A stretch of DNA of 64,000 bases from Limnohabitans sp. T6-20. Its GTDB lineage: Bacteria > Pseudomonadota > Gammaproteobacteria > Burkholderiales > Burkholderiaceae_C. The notes beneath the pieces were generated by a model that saw only the letters and a program-made list of their open reading frames with translations, ran no database searches and was not told where the DNA came from. Below are positions 50,501-59,621 of the stretch, piece by piece (within the stretch, counting starts at the first letter, position 1; each line of letters opens with the position of its first letter). The stretch spans positions 62,001-126,000 of the forward strand of contig NZ_NERW01000003.1 of NCBI RefSeq assembly GCF_003063505.1, in the 5' to 3' direction. A program made the translations under genes and the position numbers.

Positions 50501-53500
50501 GGTTGTCAGGGATTTTTGGCCCGTGGCGCTACCCCAATCGGCCGAGGTCAAGGACAAATTGGTGCTGGTCGCGTTCGTGGCCATGGACACGGTGCGGATC
50601 AACACGCCATCGAGGTAAACGCGCATCTGGCTGCCGGCCACCGCGGCCACATGCGTCATGGCCACTGAGGTGGCGGCGGCATATTCTGTGGCGTTGATCC
50701 GGTTATCTGCAGCGATGGTGACCGGTGGCGTGGCGGCGGCAGGCACCACCAGCGAAGGCACCGTGAACACCTGCGCTGTGGCGGCAGCATTGCCCACCGC
50801 ATCGATCACCCAGGCGGCATTCACCGTCACGGTGTCGCTCGTGGCCACGGTGGGTGATGTACCCCAATAGATGCGGAACTCCTGTGCATACGAGGTGCCG
50901 TTCAGGGTGAGCTCACCCATGGCCTCCACACGGGCACCTTTTCCAAAACTGTGGCTGTTGTTGAGCAACCAGGCCGTCACGTTTTTGAGCCCCGATGACT
51001 GAACCGGCTCGGTGAAGCGCACCACCAAACCGTCGTTATTGGCACCATCGCTGTTGCCATCGAAACGGGCCACGGCGTCAATGACGGGGGTGGACTTGTC
51101 CACGGCAAAGACCAGACTGGCTAGGCTCGACGCATCGGCCCCTTGCGCTTGGCTGGCTTCCACCCGGATGTTGCGCGAGCTCGTGGCACCTCCCGCCAAG
51201 GTGGTCAAATGGGCAGCGCTCAGGCTCTGGGTCCATTGGCCAGAAGCATTGACCGTCACGTTGCTGAAACTGAGCAAGGCGGCAGCACCGCTGCCAGCAG
51301 ACGCGTCATAGAAATTCAGGCTCACAGTCGCGCCGGGCGAGCCCGTGCCCTTGAGGGTTTGGCTGGTCGCCGACTCCGTGGCGCTGATCAGGTTGTCGCC
51401 TGTCAGGTCAAAAAACGTGGGCGGTGACAGGGACAAATTGAGCGCAAACGCACCCGTGCTGGCCGTGGAGGTGTTGCCCGCCCGGTCGGTTTGGGTGACC
51501 GACACGTTGATGGTGCTGCTGGCGTTGGTGCCGCCCAAATCCTTGTAATCCGAGGGCGTGAGGGCAAAGCTGTAAGTGCCATCGTTCCCTGCAAGGGTGC
51601 TCATGCGGCGAACCTGACCCGTGGTGGAGCTGTTGAGCACCACCACCACGGTGGCACCCGCCTCAGCGCCACTGCCCGCAAAGGTGCCCGCGCTTTTGGC
51701 TTCCAGCGCGGTCACCGTGTCCAGCGATGCCGCCGAGATAACGGGTGCGGCGATCAGGGTGTCCAGCGTCTTACCCGACAGGCTGCTGCTGGCAGACTCG
51801 TTGCCGCCGGTGTCCACGATCTTCACCGACAAGTCAAAGGCCTCGCCTGTGGCGGGGCCGGTGCTGGACTGGCTCACAAAGCTCGCTGGCAAAACCAGGG
51901 TCAGCAAAGTGTCTGGCTGCCCCGCCGACAAAACATGGCTGTAGCTGTGGCTGCCCCAGCTGAAAGCCAATGTGTCGCCGACCTTGGTGCGGGTGTTGCG
52001 CAGGTCCACCGTCACGGACAAGCCCGCGCTGGTCTCGGCCACGTTCACCCAAGCGTCTGAAGCGGCGGCCACGGTCATCACCGGGTTGCCGGGCACATCG
52101 GTGTCCATGGCCACTGCCCGGGTGGCGGTTTCGCTCACGTTGCCTGCGGTGTCGGTCTGGCGGGTCTTGAGCGTCCAGGTGCCATCGGCCAGGCCAGTCA
52201 ACGCCGTGTTGAGCGCGGCTGCGGAGACCGTGCCGTTGCTCAAGGTCAGCGTTCGCGTCACCAGGGTCTGCGTGCTGTCCAGCCCCTCGATCCAAGCCTC
52301 GACGCTGGCCCCGGCTTCCAGCCCGGTCAGGGTGATGTCGCTCAAGGCCGCTCGCTCACTGGCGCTCATGCGGTTGTCTGTGGCCACGGCCGGAATGCTG
52401 GGCGCGGCAGGGGCCAGGGTGTCCAAGTCCCAGGAGCCGGTGGGTGCTGACCAGCCCGAGGCATTGCCCGCGACATCGACCACCCGCGCCTGAGCGCTCA
52501 GGTCGGTCACGCCCTGCAAGCCGCTGAGCGCCTGCACCGGCAAACTGAGCACGGCAAAGCCATTCGCCACATCGCTGGCCAGCAAGGTGGTCTGGCTGGT
52601 GTAGGTCTGGGCACCGCCCGCTGTCCAGCTGAACTGGACCTCGAGTTGGTCGTTGGCCAGCACACCGCTGCCCAAGCTCACTTTGACGAGCGCTTTGCCG
52701 GTGTTGAGTTCGGCCACGTTGATCTTGTCGCCACCCGCCGAACCGGCCAGATCGGCCGCCAGCGAGTTGGCATCGGCCGCCACCAAGCCGACCACAGAAG
52801 GCGCTGCAGGAGCAAGGGTGTCGACACGGATGCCGTGGATCTGCGGCGCGATGCTGCTCATGGCCAAGGGGTTACCGGCCACGTCTTGCAGCACAACGCC
52901 GTTCCAGATCACGGTGAAGCCACTGGCCCCGATGACGCCTTCGAGCGCGCTGTCGTTGGCTTGCACCACGTACTTGAACACCAACCACTGGCTGCCCAAA
53001 GCTGCCGAACGGGTGGCGTCATAGACCGCATCGCCCGACAGGCCGGCCCCCAGGTCGATGGCGGGGTCGGATGTTCCTGCAGTCAGCGTGACGTCTTCGC
53101 TCAGCCGGATCTTGATGAGCAGCACATCGCCCACTTTGGCGTGTGCACGGGGCTGGCCCGCGCTGTCTTCCACCACCAGCACCGCGCTTTGCAAAGCGGG
53201 CACCACCGTGTCGATCACAAAAGCGGTGCCGTAGGTGACGGCGCTGGACTCGTCGGCATGGATGCCGCTGCCATTGCGCTGCACCGCTTGCACCGTGGCC
53301 GCCCCCTGCCCCAGCGCGGTCAGTGCGGCACCGGTGACGGTTGCGCGCCAGCTGCCATCGGGCGCAACCTGCACCACGGGCAAATCGGTGACCACATCAC
53401 CCACGGTCACCCGCACGCGCACCCAGCGCCCGGCATCGCCCGTGCCGCTGATCTGCAGGCCGGTGCTGCCATCCGCGGCATTGAAGTACTGGTCAGCAAC

Positions 53501-56500
53501 GTCCTGCACAGTCAAGCCCGCAGGGGCGTTGACCACATCGTCTGAATACACAAAGCCCTTGCTGGCCGCTACCGAAGGGTTGCCCGCCGCATCGGTTTGC
53601 ACCGCGCTGACACTGAGGTTGACGCCCGCAGAACCGGTGTTGCTCGGAAAGCTGGCAAAGTCGGCCGCATTGAGGACAGCTTCCCATTCGCCAGAAGAAT
53701 TGACGGTGATGCCGCCCTTGGCCAGCAAGGTCGTGCTGCCATTTTTGAAGGTCAAGACCACGCTGGCACCGGCCTCGCCTGTACCCGTGAGCCGCACGCC
53801 ACTGGCGCTGAGCGCTTCACTGCGGCTGATGCGGTCGTCCCCGGCCACCACATTCACCACGGGTGGCGTGGGGGCCACGGTGTCCACCGTGACCGTGGCC
53901 ACTTGCCACTGCGAAGGGTTGCCTGTGCCATCGACCTGTCGGGCTTGCGCCTCCAGCGGCCCTTGGCCCCAAGCGGCCAGCTGGCTTTTTTGCGCGGCGC
54001 TCAAGGTCCAGCTCCAGGCCCCGCTCACGACATCGGCCGTGACGGTCTGGGCGATGGTGTCGAAGCCTTTGACCAGGCGCACTTGCACGGACCGTCCCGC
54101 ATCGGCGAAGCCGGAAACGGTCAAAGTGCCCGCCATCTCGGTGATGTTGAGGATGTTGTCCGGGGTCACCGCTTGCAGTGTCGGCATGGCGGGCACGGCA
54201 TCCACCGGGCCTGTCCAGGCTTCGTAGCGGGCACCCGCGTTACCGGCACGGTCCACGGTTAGCGCTTCCACGCGCAGGTTGGCGTTGTCGCCCACTTGCG
54301 TGATCACACCTTCGGAAATGGTGACGGCGGCATAGCCCCGCTGCACGTCGGTCAGTGTCAAGCTCACATCCACCTGAACGCCGCCGCTGCCTTGCTGGCT
54401 GCCCCAAAACACGCGCAAACTGTCACCCGCCACGGCATCGGCCGCCAAGGGCACATACAGCACCGTGCCATCGTAGGCTTCGGTCAAATTGTTGTTGCTC
54501 ACGGTGGCCAACAAGCCCCCTGAGAGTTCGGTATCGACATTACGCTCCAGCGCAGCCTGAATGCGTGCGGCCGTGACACTGGCCGGGAGCGTTTTGTCAA
54601 ACACAAAGCTGCCGGTCGCTGTGGGCGATGTGACACCCGACACCACTTGCGTGGCCTGCATGCCGATGGTGCCTTCGCCCAAACTGTCCAGCTGAGCAGC
54701 CGACAAGGTCAGGGACCAGCTGCCTGCCGTCACCGTGGGCGTGAGGTTGAGCACCTGGCTGTTGCTGCCCGTTAAGCGCAGGCTGAGCGTGCCGCTGCCG
54801 CTGACCTGCCCCGTGAGGGTGATCGGGGCCTGGTTGTACTCTTGCTGGTTGACGTAGCCGTCTGTCATGACCGCGTTGAATTGCGGCGCTTGAGGGGGGG
54901 CGCTCACGTTCAAACCCGACACGGCGGTGCGCAGCACATCGGCGTTGCCTGCCGCATCGGTCACCCGGTAAGTCACCGACAAATTGGCTGCCGAGCCCAG
55001 CAAAGCGATCTCCTCGCCGGGCACGGTCAGGGTGAGCGTCTGGGCGTTGGCCTGCAAATCGCTGGCCCGCACCACATAGGTCAACACAGCCTCGGTGCTG
55101 CTGCCCCAAAAGATTTCAATGCGGTCGCCCACTGCGGCATTGGCAGGCAAGGGCAACACCACCGGCACACCGTCCACCGCCTCCAGGGCGGTGACGCCGC
55201 CCGCCAGCTCAGACGCCGCATTGGCCGCTGCCGCTGCAGTCTGCGCCGCCGATGTCGGGGCTGCTGGGGGTGTGGTGTCCACCGTGAGCGTGCTGCTGAC
55301 GGTCAGGGATTCGAGGCCATTGAAGACTTGCTTGACCGCCAGCGAGACCACGCCCTCGCCAAGCGCGGCGTAATCTGCGTCCGTCAAGGACACGCGCCAG
55401 GTGCCGTTGGCGGCCACCTGGGTTTGCAAGTGGCGTGATGCGCTGCCACGGGTCAGCGTCAAGGCCACGGTGTGGCCCGCCACCCCGGTGCCTTCGATGA
55501 CCACGCCCGCTTGTTTTTCGGCCAGGTTGATGGTGTCGTCCTCGGCGACCACCAACAGGCTGGGGCTGGGCACCTCGGACTGCAGCACAAAGCTGCCCGG
55601 CACCACCTGCGACGACTGAGCGCCATCGGCACTGCTGGCCCACAGCTGCACGCTCACATCGCCCGCGCCCAACACCGTGCGCATCTGTGCGCTGGCCAAC
55701 GTCAAAGACCAGTGGCCGTTGACCACCTCCGCAGGCCCCAGATCGACCGCGCCACGGCTGCCCACCAAGTGCAAATACACGCGGGTGTTGGTGGGCCCAC
55801 TGCCCGTCAAGGTCAGGGGCTGGGCCTGGGCACTCCAAAGCACCGATACCGGCGAAGTCAGGCTGGGCTGAGCACTCAGAGGAACGGTGTTGACGCTCAG
55901 GGTGCGATTCTGGGTGGCGGTGTTGCCAGCCAAATCGGTTTCCGTGACGGTCAGGGCGGGGCTGCCGCTCAGGCCTTGCATCTCGGCGGCGGTGAAGCTC
56001 GTGCTCCAGCGGCCATTGCTCGACACCGTGGCGGTGCGGGCAGCCAGGCCGCCCAGCTCAATCGTGATGGTCGCGCCCGCCTCGCCCAAGCCAGTAAGGG
56101 TTTGGTCCAGCTGCGTTTCGGCCAAGTTGATCCGGTTGTCGCCCGCGAAAGCATTGACGCTCAGGTCACGGGCAGCCGTGTCGAGCGTCAGGTTGCGCAC
56201 CGTGCTGGTGCTGACGTTGCCCGCGCGGTCGGTTTGTGTGGCGGTCAAGCGGATGCTGCCTTCGCCCAACTGGGCCCACTCGGCCGATGTCAGGCCCTGA
56301 GTCCAAGCCCCGGTCGTGGCGTTGGCAGACAGGGTTTTGCTCACCGTGCCCAAAGGGCCTTGGAGCAACAACGAAACCGTAGCCCCCGGCTCGGCGGCGC
56401 CCCTCAGAACCACCTGGCCTTGCTCCAGCCCATTGATTCGGTCATCGCCCGCCACCGGGTCCACCACGGGTGCCAGCGCCAGTGAATCGAGCGTCAAACC

Positions 56501-59500
56501 CGTCTCCACGGTGTCGCTGACATTGCCCGCAAAATCAATTTGCCGCACATTGAGCTGCAAAGTGCCATCGCCCACCTGGAACCACTGCTCCAGAGAGATG
56601 TAGCCCGTCCAGTTGGTACCACTGGCCGTGACGGTCACCGTGTCACTGACCACACCCGTCAAGGTGTTGTAAAGCCAGTAACTGACTTCATGTCCACTGG
56701 CACAAGTGCCGCGTATCTGCACCTGGCCATCGCGCTCGCGCGCATTCACAAGGTCGTCATTCAGGTAGTCGGCCAGCGCGGTCACGGTGGGCGTTGCCGG
56801 ACGGACGTTGTCCATCATGATCCGCAAACTGGACGCCAGCGTGCCAGACGCCTGCGCGCTCAGCGTGTGAAGACCTGGGGTCAGTTGAAGAACGGTCGAA
56901 CCCAAGCCATAGGCATCGAGCTGCACACTGCCCAAACTGTTGCTGCCTTCGCTCAGGGTCACGTTGCTGCCCGCCACGCCGGACACCCACACCGTCACGC
57001 CCTGCACTTCATTGCTGTGGTATGTGCCTGCCACCTGGCGGTGGTAACTGTCTTGCGCCAACTGAATGACAGGCGGGCGGCTGCTGAAATCCACCGCCAC
57101 CACCGACGTGCCCAAGGCATCGGCCGTGACCGGCATAGCCACCGAGGCGTTGCTCGCGGCATCGGTGAACACCACCGAGACCGCTTTGCTGCCCGCACCT
57201 GCCGCCAACAAAACGTCCACCGAGACCGCCACCTGGGCATAGCCCTGCGCCACTTCTGCGTTGGTGATGGTGTGCGTGACAAACTGGCCACCCCAGTTCA
57301 GGCGCAAGCTGCCGCCCGTCCCCAGGTTGTCCGGCAATGCCACGGGCACCAGCACCTGGCCATCATCGACCACATCCGACCAGTCCACACCGCCGCTGAG
57401 CTCTCCCGCGCTTTGCAAAGACAAAGCGGTCGCCTGCTGGCTTCGCACGCCTGCGGGCGCAATGGTGTCCACCGTCACGCTGCGGGTGGCTGTGCCCGTG
57501 TTGCCCGCACCGTCGGTCTGGCTGACCTCTGCCGTGAAAGCGCCCTGGCCTGCTGCGGCCAATGTGGCCAGCTGCGCCGAAGTCAAAACGATGGCCCAAC
57601 TGCCTGCAGTGGCTGTGGTGGTGTAGACCAAAGCTTGACCGTTGTGGGTCAAAGTTTGGTTGTTGCTGTCCTTGAAGGACAAACTGACCAGCAAACCGTT
57701 TTCGGCAGCGCCTTCAAAACGTGTGCCGCTGGCCTGTTTGGCCACGTTGATCAAACCCGTACCTGTGGCGACGTCGGCTGCCTGGGTCATCGAAATGGTT
57801 GGGGCCTGCGTGTCCACCTTCATGCGCTTGACCTGGCTGGCATCACTGAGCTGCCCGCCCACATTCGCGAACGCACGCAGCTGGTATTCGCCCTGAGCGA
57901 AATTCAAGGATGTGGTCTGGAATACGCCCGTGGTGGCATCGGCCGTGACCACCTGCAGCGATTCGCCAAGGTCCAGAACACCATCGTTGTCCCGATCATC
58001 GAACACCGTCACGGTCGAGCCTGCCACAGCGCGGCCACTGATCACCTGTTGTGTTGTGGCGGTCAGGCCATCGGTCGCGTCCGCGCCCGTGTCCGAAGAA
58101 ATGGCCAGTGCCGAAGGCACTGCGGGCACCAAGGTCACGGTAACTGGCAAGGCGCTTGTCCAGCCCGACTCGTTGCCAGCAGGGTCGACTTGGCGCACCT
58201 TCACATCCACCGACCCGGAGGCGATCTGGCCCCAGTTGTCCGCTGCGATGGTCAAGGTCCAGAGGCCTTGCGGGCCCACCACCACCTCGTCCTCCAATGT
58301 CTCGCCACCTTGTTTTCGTTGAACCAGCACTTTGGCTCCAGCCTCGCCTGTTCCCGAAAACACCACACCCGCTTGCTGCTCGGCCAGGCTGATGGCGTTG
58401 TCACCCGTGACGGAATCCAGTGTGGGCAAGGCGGGAGGGCTCGTGTCCACCGCCAAAGCAATGGGCGTGGATGTCGCAGAAGCATTGCCAAACCGATCCA
58501 CGGCCACAGCCAACAAGGCATGCGTTTGGCCAGCGGCCAGGCTGGGCAGCGTCAGGTTGTAGTGCCCCGCAGAGTCGGTCGATGCCTCTGCCAGCCATTC
58601 ACTGGCCTCGGCGAGTCCATCGCCATTGCGGTCCAAGTACCAAACCACCTTGCCGTTGGCTGGTCCAACACCCCAAAAAGCAGGCGTGACATAGGACGTG
58701 GCCGTTGCGCTCCATCGTGTGGGCGTGGGGTCGTCCAGCTCGGCTGTGGGCGGGTTGGGCTGAGACAAACGGATTTCAAGCTCGCGGCCTGTATCGATAC
58801 TGACAAGGCCAAAGGCATCGACACTTTTAGCAAGCAAGAACGTCTTACCAGAGGTCACCTTGGCATTCAGCAGATCGGCATAAGAGGCCAGGTAGTGCCA
58901 CCGCCCTTGTGCGTCGGCCGTGACCATCATGCTGCCCGAACCCTGACTCCACCGCAGCATCACGGTACTACCCGCCTCGGCTGTACCTTGCAATAAAACG
59001 CCCGCCAAGGCCTCGCTGCGATTAATAAAACCATCGGCCATGGCCACTGGGGAATCAATCGTGGGCGCAACTGGTGGAACTGTGTCAACCGGGCCAGGCA
59101 GCAAGGTCTGTTTATCAATGGTTTGTGCCCCTGACTCCGTCAGCGGTTCCCATGCCTTGACATCGGCACTTTCCAACGTTCGATACACACCGCTCAACAC
59201 ACTGGATTGAGACAAACCCGAAGCAGCCCCATCGTGCAGAAAGGCGGCGTCGACATGCGCCAGATCCGATGCCAGAGACTGCACCCAGAAGATGTCGTTT
59301 TCAACGGCCAGCGTGGCCACCGCATCGGGGGCTATTGCCTCCAGCACCGTGGACGGCAAAGCAGTTTGGGCAGTGAGGTACTGAGGAGCTTCCCCTATTT
59401 GGGTGGACTCCAGCACCAGCAAAGCATCCTGATCGGGCAGATAAAAATTCTGCAAGCGCTGCAGCTGAATCGATCCGTCCACCTGTCGCACCCAGGCCAG

Positions 59501-59608
59501 CAAATCATCGCCAGCACGTTCGACGCGCAACACGTCTTGCAAGACCACCCGCTCACCGCGCTGCAATGTGCGGGTCAGGTGGGGAACACTCAGATGAACG
59601 GTGGCCAT
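47558..59608 (-). CDS. Giant BapA-like type I-secreted surface protein with Ig-like repeats
   Basis: A 4016-residue protein, probably a cell-surface or released adhesin. Residues 1-75 resemble a BapA-prefix domain (RVERAGDDLLAWVRQVDGSI). From about 180 to 3270 lie about 28 Ig-like modules of 90-110 residues joined by VDTxAPxxP linkers and ending in TDxAGNxS. A second module type (ELSGG...LP...GD...WG) is interspersed. A LamG-like region covers about 3280-3530, an RTX-like segment 3560-3600 (AGSGNDLIAVTD), an EVLDL module near 3643, and a second RTX block 3843-3883 (AGSGNDTVIGTSGADLIVGG). The C-terminus (LQRLLTEGRMQVTHA) is a typical type I signal region. No LapG-type cleavage motif is visible. 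The ATG at 59608 is 13 bases after the exporter gene. Confidence 0.9.
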   Translation of the reverse strand: MATVHLSVPHLTRTLQRGERVVLQDVLRVERAGDDLLAWVRQVDGSIQLQRLQNFYLPDQDALLVLESTQIGEAPQYLTAQTALPSTVLEAIAPDAVATLAVENDIFWVQSLASDLAHVDAAFLHDGAASGLSQSSVLSGVYRTLESADVKAWEPLTESGAQTIDKQTLLPGPVDTVPPVAPTIDSPVAMADGFINRSEALAGVLLQGTAEAGSTVMLRWSQGSGSMMVTADAQGRWHYLASYADLLNAKVTSGKTFLLAKSVDAFGLVSIDTGRELEIRLSQPNPPTAELDDPTPTRWSATATSYVTPAFWGVGPANGKVVWYLDRNGDGLAEASEWLAEASTDSAGHYNLTLPSLAAGQTHALLAVAVDRFGNASATSTPIALAVDTSPPALPTLDSVTGDNAISLAEQQAGVVFSGTGEAGAKVLVQRKQGGETLEDEVVVGPQGLWTLTIAADNWGQIASGSVDVKVRQVDPAGNESGWTSALPVTVTLVPAVPSALAISSDTGADATDGLTATTQQVISGRAVAGSTVTVFDDRDNDGVLDLGESLQVVTADATTGVFQTTSLNFAQGEYQLRAFANVGGQLSDASQVKRMKVDTQAPTISMTQAADVATGTGLINVAKQASGTRFEGAAENGLLVSLSFKDSNNQTLTHNGQALVYTTTATAGSWAIVLTSAQLATLAAAGQGAFTAEVSQTDGAGNTGTATRSVTVDTIAPAGVRSQQATALSLQSAGELSGGVDWSDVVDDGQVLVPVALPDNLGTGGSLRLNWGGQFVTHTITNAEVAQGYAQVAVSVDVLLAAGAGSKAVSVVFTDAASNASVAMPVTADALGTSVVAVDFSSRPPVIQLAQDSYHRQVAGTYHSNEVQGVTVWVSGVAGSNVTLSEGSNSLGSVQLDAYGLGSTVLQLTPGLHTLSAQASGTLASSLRIMMDNVRPATPTVTALADYLNDDLVNARERDGQVQIRGTCASGHEVSYWLYNTLTGVVSDTVTVTASGTNWTGYISLEQWFQVGDGTLQLNVRQIDFAGNVSDTVETGLTLDSLALAPVVDPVAGDDRINGLEQGQVVLRGAAEPGATVSLLLQGPLGTVSKTLSANATTGAWTQGLTSAEWAQLGEGSIRLTATQTDRAGNVSTSTVRNLTLDTAARDLSVNAFAGDNRINLAETQLDQTLTGLGEAGATITIELGGLAARTATVSSNGRWSTSFTAAEMQGLSGSPALTVTETDLAGNTATQNRTLSVNTVPLSAQPSLTSPVSVLWSAQAQPLTLTGSGPTNTRVYLHLVGSRGAVDLGPAEVVNGHWSLTLASAQMRTVLGAGDVSVQLWASSADGAQSSQVVPGSFVLQSEVPSPSLLVVAEDDTINLAEKQAGVVIEGTGVAGHTVALTLTRGSASRHLQTQVAANGTWRVSLTDADYAALGEGVVSLAVKQVFNGLESLTVSSTLTVDTTPPAAPTSAAQTAAAAANAASELAGGVTALEAVDGVPVVLPLPANAAVGDRIEIFWGSSTEAVLTYVVRASDLQANAQTLTLTVPGEEIALLGSAANLSVTYRVTDAAGNADVLRTAVSGLNVSAPPQAPQFNAVMTDGYVNQQEYNQAPITLTGQVSGSGTLSLRLTGSNSQVLNLTPTVTAGSWSLTLSAAQLDSLGEGTIGMQATQVVSGVTSPTATGSFVFDKTLPASVTAARIQAALERNVDTELSGGLLATVSNNNLTEAYDGTVLYVPLAADAVAGDSLRVFWGSQQGSGGVQVDVSLTLTDVQRGYAAVTISEGVITQVGDNANLRVEALTVDRAGNAGARYEAWTGPVDAVPAMPTLQAVTPDNILNITEMAGTLTVSGFADAGRSVQVRLVKGFDTIAQTVTADVVSGAWSWTLSAAQKSQLAAWGQGPLEAQARQVDGTGNPSQWQVATVTVDTVAPTPPVVNVVAGDDRISRSEALSASGVRLTGTGEAGASVVLTFKNGSTTLLAKGGITVNSSGEWEAVLNAADFASFPSNTGSAGVNLSVSAVQTDAAGNPSVAASKGFVYSDDVVNAPAGLTVQDVADQYFNAADGSTGLQISGTGDAGRWVRVRVTVGDVVTDLPVVQVAPDGSWRATVTGAALTALGQGAATVQAVQRNGSGIHADESSAVTYGTAFVIDTVVPALQSAVLVVEDSAGQPRAHAKVGDVLLIKIRLSEDVTLTAGTSDPAIDLGAGLSGDAVYDATRSAALGSQWLVFKYVVQANDSALEGVIGASGFTVIWNGVVLQDVAGNPLAMSSIAPQIHGIRVDTLAPAAPSVVGLVAADANSLAADLAGSAGGDKINVAELNTGKALVKVSLGSGVLANDQLEVQFSWTAGGAQTYTSQTTLLASDVANGFAVLSLPVQALSGLQGVTDLSAQARVVDVAGNASGWSAPTGSWDLDTLAPAAPSIPAVATDNRMSASERAALSDITLTGLEAGASVEAWIEGLDSTQTLVTRTLTLSNGTVSAAALNTALTGLADGTWTLKTRQTDTAGNVSETATRAVAMDTDVPGNPVMTVAAASDAWVNVAETSAGLSVTVDLRNTRTKVGDTLAFSWGSHSYSHVLSAGQPDTLLTLVLPASFVSQSSTGPATGEAFDLSVKIVDTGGNESASSSLSGKTLDTLIAAPVISAASLDTVTALEAKSAGTFAGSGAEAGATVVVVLNSSTTGQVRRMSTLAGNDGTYSFALTPSDYKDLGGTNASSTINVSVTQTDRAGNTSTASTGAFALNLSLSPPTFFDLTGDNLISATESATSQTLKGTGSPGATVSLNFYDASAGSGAAALLSFSNVTVNASGQWTQSLSAAHLTTLAGGATSSRNIRVEASQAQGADASSLASLVFAVDKSTPVIDAVARFDGNSDGANNDGLVVRFTEPVQSSGLKNVTAWLLNNSHSFGKGARVEAMGELTLNGTSYAQEFRIYWGTSPTVATSDTVTVNAAWVIDAVGNAAATAQVFTVPSLVVPAAATPPVTIAADNRINATEYAAATSVAMTHVAAVAGSQMRVYLDGVLIRTVSMATNATSTNLSLTSADWGSATGQKSLTTQIVQTDGSTSAFSAPKPVTLDTLVEPYVRAEVLTDTGAMGVFNTGDVVTLHFKEAVALVAGSLPGAFGASATVVAVDPVKQVGDASVYATAWQVTLGTSPTLTAGQSYALSGIKDLAGNTANLSVGVRADVFSQATPSLVIDNVATNNVVDAAEKSSPLQILVQLTAAKVGDVIHLSLDGTRVGSVTVAANGQSTATFSLDAALLGGDGERVLAATLDRSGATAASSLNRSVYVAADRAHWSAVYADTVWFDPDTLMTLKDGAQVTSWTTSTATRNVLGNLVNLVPRAGTVPKITDASGHVSLYFNGASSLYSTSQIANPRVDLTGMSDFSMLKLLGYPTAWGYTMSRELDGVNNGTVYAFRHHFGGLQTTLSSHYAGWGSNTIANAATVSSWLVMNGYNDASAQSLAVNNRILSTTANSLMFANSGKGGLGGVGTLAVGGSGWTGSGSAEFVTGVMGDQIAFNYGLSAAMRGEVATYLAAKYQSEGRKVASTAVGASYDLSLSANANPTIDELLQLNTTALGAGHDTIKTAGADYVNAGSGNDLIAVTDLAFRFIDGGLGRDTLQLDAAYQGRSAIVLADFVSNVRGISGVTAADERVNAAGYHGLAGLEVLDLRQTEAAAGSVVAQVLTVAAADVAQMSETNRLEVLLGDRDVLLTSGFSATGYGHFLVEGQSYSARYSATSNNESVELYVRGGRLAPDLEGMSLSGAALQLDFNTALTGAAPLLGDFSINTWGGAAGGLSSVTSLNNRQSLYMAFSSAVASPVQVVYSGSMKDEFGRSLGHNIWGIGTEGTDTLDASSWSGASGAAIVAGSGNDTVIGTSGADLIVGGLGADTLTGGLGSDRFAYNTVTQGSGGTGGLGGTGGDVITDFNTSSNSPNADVLDLSDLFQLATGDKLTGDAQHDAQTLMAGGYIDLVRVNSGKDLQVWVDRDGGDVMGQLVTLKDIGAGLGTYFTVSNETSEQLLQRLLTEGRMQVTHA

Positions 59609-59621
59609 GAAAAACGCTCCC

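Noticed and set aside
56540-58996. Plus-strand open frame (818 codons) inside the giant repeat gene
   Set aside because: Antisense to repeats; its apparent length reflects the repetitive, biased codons.
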